Positions 32,249 to 35,230 of a stretch of 35,230 nt of DNA are shown here, piece after piece. The position numbers and the translations under genes were made by a program. Location: NCBI GenBank assembly GCA_030656095.1, contig JAUSOU010000048.1, positions 1-35,230 of the forward strand, in the 5' to 3' direction. The notes under the pieces are model-generated. The model was not told where the DNA came from, did not search any database, and saw only the letters and a list, made by a program, of their open reading frames with translations. Source of the stretch: Thermovirgaceae bacterium. GTDB lineage: Bacteria; Synergistota; Synergistia; Synergistales; Thermovirgaceae. Every line of letters begins with the position of its first letter. Position 1 is the first letter of the stretch.

Positions 32249-33412
32249 TCAGACCTCCGTGATCTCTTTGGATATGCGGACGCCCCGTTTTTCCATTTCC
32301 GAGATGAATCTTTCAACGACCCTTGGCTTGTTCCCTATGGATTCGGGAGCGTGGACCCCTGGCATATTTACGAGTCCCTCTGCGATAAGCCTCGCCATTA
32401 TCACGCAGGGGAATCCGGTAGTGCGCGCCATGGAGGTATAGCCTGTCTTTTCATCGCGCTCGTCGTACATTTTGTAGCGGTGCAAAGTATTCTTGCCGTT
32501 CTTTGTTCCCTTTACTTCTATCTGGAGGAATGTAAACTCCTTCTCCTTCTCTCCGAGCTTCATCCGGGGATAGGCCAGTGCGGCAAAGAGATCCCTTGGG
32601 GCGATCTTCTGTCCATTGACGTCTACTGGTTCGTTGGAGAAGATGCCGATCTCGCGAAGAAAAGACAGTCTCTCTGCGGTTCCCGGATAGCGGAGTGTCT
32701 TTTCGCAGATGTTCGCCGCCGGAATGGTCGTTATGAGCGATCTGAGGCCGTCGGTGAGGAAGCCTTCCATCTCGGGGAGATCGACTCCCGGGACATCGAA
32801 ACTGTATTTCCGGTTTTCCGCCAGGGCAGGAAGTTCCAATATCTTTCCGTTCCTCTTGAGGCGGACCGGGCGGACGTACTCCTCGATGCAGTCATCCGGA
32901 GAGAAGACGAACTTGTAGTTGAACGGTTCCTCGGGGCTCAATGGCAGCCCGGTGACGTAGATATCCACGCTGTCAACGCTGTCGAGTTCATTCACTGCGC
33001 TTCCTATGATCACGTTCGAGAAGCCGGGGCTGACCCCCACGTCCTCCATGAGCGTGACTCCGGCCTTTTTCGCCTCGTCGTTCCAGCGGAAGTAGTCCTC
33101 GCCCATGAAGCTGATGTCAGACATACTCCTGCCTGCCTTGATCACTGCACCCATCATCGCGAACCCCAGCGAGCCGGGAACCGCGCCCACGACCAGGTCG
33201 TGTTCGATCGCGGCTCTGGTTATGGATTCGGGGCTGGCGAAATCCACGTCCTGCCGGGGAGTGATCATGCCCCCCGATCTGGAGACCAGCCTGTCGAGGG
33301 AATCCCTGTTGCCGTCGGCGACTGTGACGGTATAGCCTTCGTCCGAAGCCAGGTCAAGAGCCATGACGGAACCTACGAGTCCTCCGCCCAGTACGAGCAC
33401 CTTCTTTTTCAT
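32249..33412 (-). CDS. Saccharopine dehydrogenase-family oxidoreductase
   Basis: A 387-aa NAD(P)-dependent enzyme of the saccharopine dehydrogenase/reductase type. The N-terminus KKVLVLGGGLVGSVMALDLA is a Rossmann nucleotide-binding fold. The middle includes DVGVSPGFSNVIIG, the hallmark GxxPG-type loop, and the C-terminus has the family's TGFPCVIMARLIAEG with PGVHAPESIG. Relatives interconvert saccharopine with lysine or glutamate semialdehyde, or act on other opine-like amino acids (carboxynorspermidine, lysine-pathway). In an amino-acid fermenter a role in lysine or related amino-acid metabolism is plausible. The ATG at 33412 has GGGAGGT 7 nt upstream. Confidence 0.88.
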   Translation of the reverse strand: MKKKVLVLGGGLVGSVMALDLASDEGYTVTVADGNRDSLDRLVSRSGGMITPRQDVDFASPESITRAAIEHDLVVGAVPGSLGFAMMGAVIKAGRSMSDISFMGEDYFRWNDEAKKAGVTLMEDVGVSPGFSNVIIGSAVNELDSVDSVDIYVTGLPLSPEEPFNYKFVFSPDDCIEEYVRPVRLKRNGKILELPALAENRKYSFDVPGVDLPEMEGFLTDGLRSLITTIPAANICEKTLRYPGTAERLSFLREIGIFSNEPVDVNGQKIAPRDLFAALAYPRMKLGEKEKEFTFLQIEVKGTKNGKNTLHRYKMYDERDEKTGYTSMARTTGFPCVIMARLIAEGLVNMPGVHAPESIGNKPRVVERFISEMEKRGVRISKEITEV

Positions 33413-33504
33413 TTGCAGACCTCCCGAAAAGGTATGGAATAGCAACATGTATGCAATAATTATGACATTCGCAAGAGGAAAGTCAAATACTGGACAACGG
33501 GAGT

Positions 33505-33797
33505 CAGGAGGCAGGATATCGCAGATCCGCCTACCGGCGGACAGAAGGCAGGATATCGCAGATCCGCCTACCGGCGGACAGAAGACAAGAAAATCAAAAA
33601 AAACAAAACCCCTGTAGATATCGTTGCCGTTTTGTTTGTCATCCCGAGCGTAGCCGAGGGATCTGAACCTGATATAGATCCCTCGGCTACGCTCGGGATG
33701 ACAAGCTTTGGTCTCCAGATGATCTTGCCTTCTTCCTGTTCTTCTGTTTCCTGTTGCTTGTCCGCCGGTAGGCGGATCTGCGATATCCTGCCTCCTG
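33505..33797. repeat. Nested inverted and tandem repeat region upstream of rpmH
   Basis: Outer element: two tandem 37-nt copies beginning GGCAGGATATCGCAGATCCG (33510-33546 and 33547-33583), and an inverted copy at 33760-33797. Each copy has its own small hairpin (CCGCC-TACC-GGCGG). Inner element: a perfect 29-bp inverted repeat, 33636-33664 (TTGTCATCCCGAGCGTAGCC onward) and 33676-33704, with an 11-nt spacer. No gene is supported here. The inner arm has a diverged relative at 6658-6690, so it is a dispersed family. The flanks 33413-33504 and 33798-33830 show nothing further. Confidence 0.88.
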
Positions 33798-33833
33798 TCA
33801 CCTTTGTTTTTTGCACCTTACTTCTGTTCCCTG

Positions 33834-33863
33834 TTTACGTTTCCCGCTCCGGTGTGATATAGT
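33834..33863 (+). promoter_or_regulatory. Probable promoter of rpmH-rnpA-yidD-yidC
   Basis: TTTACG (33834-33839) and TATAGT (33858-33863), separated by 18 bp, with a TGTGA run before the -10. It is the only reasonable promoter in the 65 bp ahead of the rpmH ribosome site. I see no cluster of DnaA boxes here. Confidence 0.6.
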
Positions 33864-33926
33864 ATCCGGGCTGGTTTTTTGCTGGCGTACCATGTGTCTC
33901 GACAAATGCAAGAGGAGGTGTCGAAA

Positions 33927-34061
33927 TTGAAACAGACCTTCCAGCCACACAATAGAAGAAGAAAGAGAAGGCTTGGTTTCCTCCAGCGCTCCAGCACTCC
34001 GAGCGGCAGGCGTGTTCTCCAGAACAGGAGAAACAAGGGCAGGAAGAAGCTGGCGGTATAA
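33927..34061 (+). CDS. rpmH: 50S ribosomal protein L34
   Basis: A 44-aa, very basic ribosomal protein. The family signature is complete: [20 protein letters not shown], then [20 protein letters not shown]. The start is the TTG at 33927, with AGAGGAGGTG 6 nt upstream; ATG in the usual M-K-x-T-F-Q-P is replaced by TTG. It leads the conserved rpmH-rnpA-yidD-yidC block. Confidence 0.96.
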   Translation: MKQTFQPHNRRRKRRLGFLQRSSTPSGRRVLQNRRNKGRKKLAV

Positions 34062-34067
34062 TCGCGG

Positions 34068-34463
34068 GTGCCTTTCCGCTATCCGCGCCAGGACAGGCTT
34101 CGCAAGGGCTGGCAGTTTGATCTTGTTTTCCGCACCGGCCGCCGGGAAAATGGCGCGTTGGTGCGGTTGCTGTTTGTTCCATCTCCCGACGGCAAGACCC
34201 GTTTCGGCGTGGCCGTCGGAAAACAGCAAGGTTCTTCTCCAGTAAGATCAAGGGGCAAACGCGTGTTGCGCGAGTCATTGAGAAGGCTCCGCCCCTGGGT
34301 CAGGGAGGGTTTCTGTATCATCTGCATGTTGCGGAATACGTCCCTTCGCAGGAACGCCAGGGATATCTACGAGGATCTCGCAAAGGTTGCCGCCAGGGCC
34401 GGCCTTATGGAGGCAGGATGGCCCGGAGTTGACTGGAACATCGACAGAGGGGGGTCTGCATGA
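34068..34463 (+). CDS. rnpA: Ribonuclease P protein component
   Basis: A 131-aa protein subunit of RNase P, which trims the 5' end of pre-tRNAs together with the catalytic RNA. The opening RYPRQDRLRKGWQFDLVFRT, the TRFGVAVGKQQG strand and the RNR-like basic motif (RSRGKRVLRESLRRL) fit the family, with GFCIICMLRNTS toward the end. The GTG start at 34068 is 6 nt after rpmH. The RNR motif is degenerate (R-S-R-G-K-R-V-L-R) compared with the usual R-N-R-x-K-R. Confidence 0.9.
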   Translation: MPFRYPRQDRLRKGWQFDLVFRTGRRENGALVRLLFVPSPDGKTRFGVAVGKQQGSSPVRSRGKRVLRESLRRLRPWVREGFCIICMLRNTSLRRNARDIYEDLAKVAARAGLMEAGWPGVDWNIDRGGSA

Positions 34464-34744
34464 AAGGTATCCCTTCCAGGATAGCCATTTGTCTGATAAG
34501 GTTCTATCAGGTTTGCGTCTCCCCCTTTTTTGGGGATAATTGCAGGTTCCACCCTTCATGCTCCCGATACGCGATGGAAAGCATAGAGAGGTTCGGTCTG
34601 CCGAGAGGAACGGTCCTCTCATTTTTACGTATTTTGAAATGCGGTCCCTGGAACGGCGGCGGCTATGATCCTGTACCGGACGTATTCCCTCCGTTTTCTG
34701 ACAGGGTTTTTTATCGAAGAGAATATTCTTCCAAGGGAAGGTGA
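34460..34744 (+). CDS. yidD: Membrane protein insertion efficiency factor YidD
   Basis: A 94-aa small protein aiding YidC-dependent membrane insertion. The signature FYQVCVSPFFGDNCRFHPSC, SRYAMESIERFG and RILKCGPWNGGGYDPVPD is complete, with the conserved Cys residues. Its ATG overlaps the rnpA stop (ATGA). Confidence 0.95.
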   Translation: MKGIPSRIAICLIRFYQVCVSPFFGDNCRFHPSCSRYAMESIERFGLPRGTVLSFLRILKCGPWNGGGYDPVPDVFPPFSDRVFYRREYSSKGR

Positions 34745-34749
34745 ATCCT

Positions 34750-35230
34750 TTGAGCGCACTATGGAAAGCGGCGGGCGATTTCCTGCTTTTTATCCTTAAC
34801 AGCATTTATTCGTTCACTCACTCGTATGGAATAGCCATAATCGTCCTTACGATCCTTATCAAGATCGTGCTGCAACCTCTCTCCCACAAACAGCTTGTCA
34901 GCATGCAGAAGATGCAGAAGCTTCAGCCCAGGATGAAGATACTCCAGGAAAAATATGCGGACGACAAAGAGACTCTGAACAAGGAGATAATGAAGCTCTA
35001 CAAGGAGAACAAGGTCAACCCGGCTGCGGGGTGTCTTCCGCTGCTTGTCCAGCTCCCGATACTGATTCTGCTTTTCCGTGTTCTGATGAACCTGGATCTG
35101 GGGGGAGCATCTTTCCTGGGTATAAGCCTGGAGGGCTCCGTGCTTTCCACGCTGGCCAACGCGGTTGGTATTGCGGGTTTAACTCCGGGAATTAAAACGG
35201 TCTTTTCGGGCATCATGGCGAATCCTGGCG
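34750..35230 (+). CDS. yidC: Membrane protein insertase YidC/Oxa1 (cut by window end)
   Basis: The first 160 codons of the YidC/Oxa1 insertase, which inserts and folds inner-membrane proteins. The short N-terminus goes directly into the core domain, as in Gram-positive-type YidC without the large periplasmic domain. Visible are YGIAIIVLTILIKIVLQPLS (hydrophilic-groove helix with its Lys), KMQKLQPRMKILQEKYADD, KENKVNPAAGCLPLLVQLPI and LILLFRVLMN. The TTG at 34750 follows GGAAGGTG and lies just past the yidD stop. The reading frame continues beyond 35230. Confidence 0.93.
   Translation, partial: MSALWKAAGDFLLFILNSIYSFTHSYGIAIIVLTILIKIVLQPLSHKQLVSMQKMQKLQPRMKILQEKYADDKETLNKEIMKLYKENKVNPAAGCLPLLVQLPILILLFRVLMNLDLGGASFLGISLEGSVLSTLANAVGIAGLTPGIKTVFSGIMANPG

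Noticed and set aside
32351-33442. 363-aa plus-strand frame opposite the saccharopine dehydrogenase-family gene
   Set aside because: Fully antisense to a gene with a Rossmann motif, a good ribosome site and a terminator; no domain in the plus frame.
33510-33583. Possible CRISPR array
   Set aside because: Only two copies in direct tandem without spacers, and a third copy is inverted; no cas genes nearby.
33413-33926. Possible replication origin next to rpmH
   Set aside because: rpmH often lies near dnaA/oriC, but there is no dnaA and no cluster of TTATCCACA-like boxes; the only close match (TTATCCATA near 29422) is single and inside a coding region.

Overview
The window looks like chromosomal DNA of an anaerobic, amino-acid-using bacterium. 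My best guess is a member of the Synergistota, with a Firmicutes-like anaerobe as second choice. The grounds are moderate GC, TRAP transport beside an N-acyl-D-amino-acid deacylase, a complete ctsR-mcsA-mcsB-clpC stress operon, an ADP-forming acyl-CoA synthetase, Fe-type alcohol dehydrogenase, a DUF5665 protein, and frequent TTG/GTG starts behind strong Shine-Dalgarno sequences. The assignment is an inference; no rRNA gene or other decisive marker is present.

Layout. Positions 159-944 (minus) hold a creatininase-family amidohydrolase, divergent from a TRAP transporter (dctP-dctQ-dctM) and D-aminoacylase operon (1102-5820) that has a consensus promoter and a strong terminator. Positions 5900-8670 carry small or secreted proteins, ppnP, a transglutaminase-like protein and several dispersed-repeat patches. 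An MFS transporter (minus) follows, then a broken DAK2/FakA fragment, a DUF5665 protein, an L,D-transpeptidase, a TPR lipoprotein-like or secreted protein and an internally shortened TIGR00266/AIM24 protein. Positions 13046-19083 form a metabolic stretch: aminotransferase, Fe-alcohol dehydrogenase, fumarylacetoacetate-hydrolase-family protein, ADP-forming acyl-CoA synthetase, and plsY.

Positions 19090-25572 are the CtsR regulon: a promoter with an overlapping CtsR box, then ctsR, mcsA, mcsB, clpC, a membrane-anchored ClpP-fold (SDH family) protease and a secreted parvulin-type foldase, closed by a terminator. Then come a PhzF-like enzyme (minus), a class II aldolase and a short QueG-like Fe-S protein. 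On the minus strand, a NiaR-type regulator with a striking palindromic operator heads an operon with a small membrane protein and a sodium:solute symporter, which is a candidate niacin uptake system. Divergent from it is a stand-alone M41-like metallopeptidase, followed by a DUF1445 protein, an unknown protein and a saccharopine dehydrogenase-family enzyme. The right edge is the conserved rpmH-rnpA-yidD-yidC block, preceded by a nested inverted-repeat region.

The observations most worth following are the NiaR/SSS operon, the clpC-linked membrane protease, the TRAP/D-aminoacylase/creatininase cluster, and the partial gene relics (DAK2 fragment, shortened AIM24 protein).
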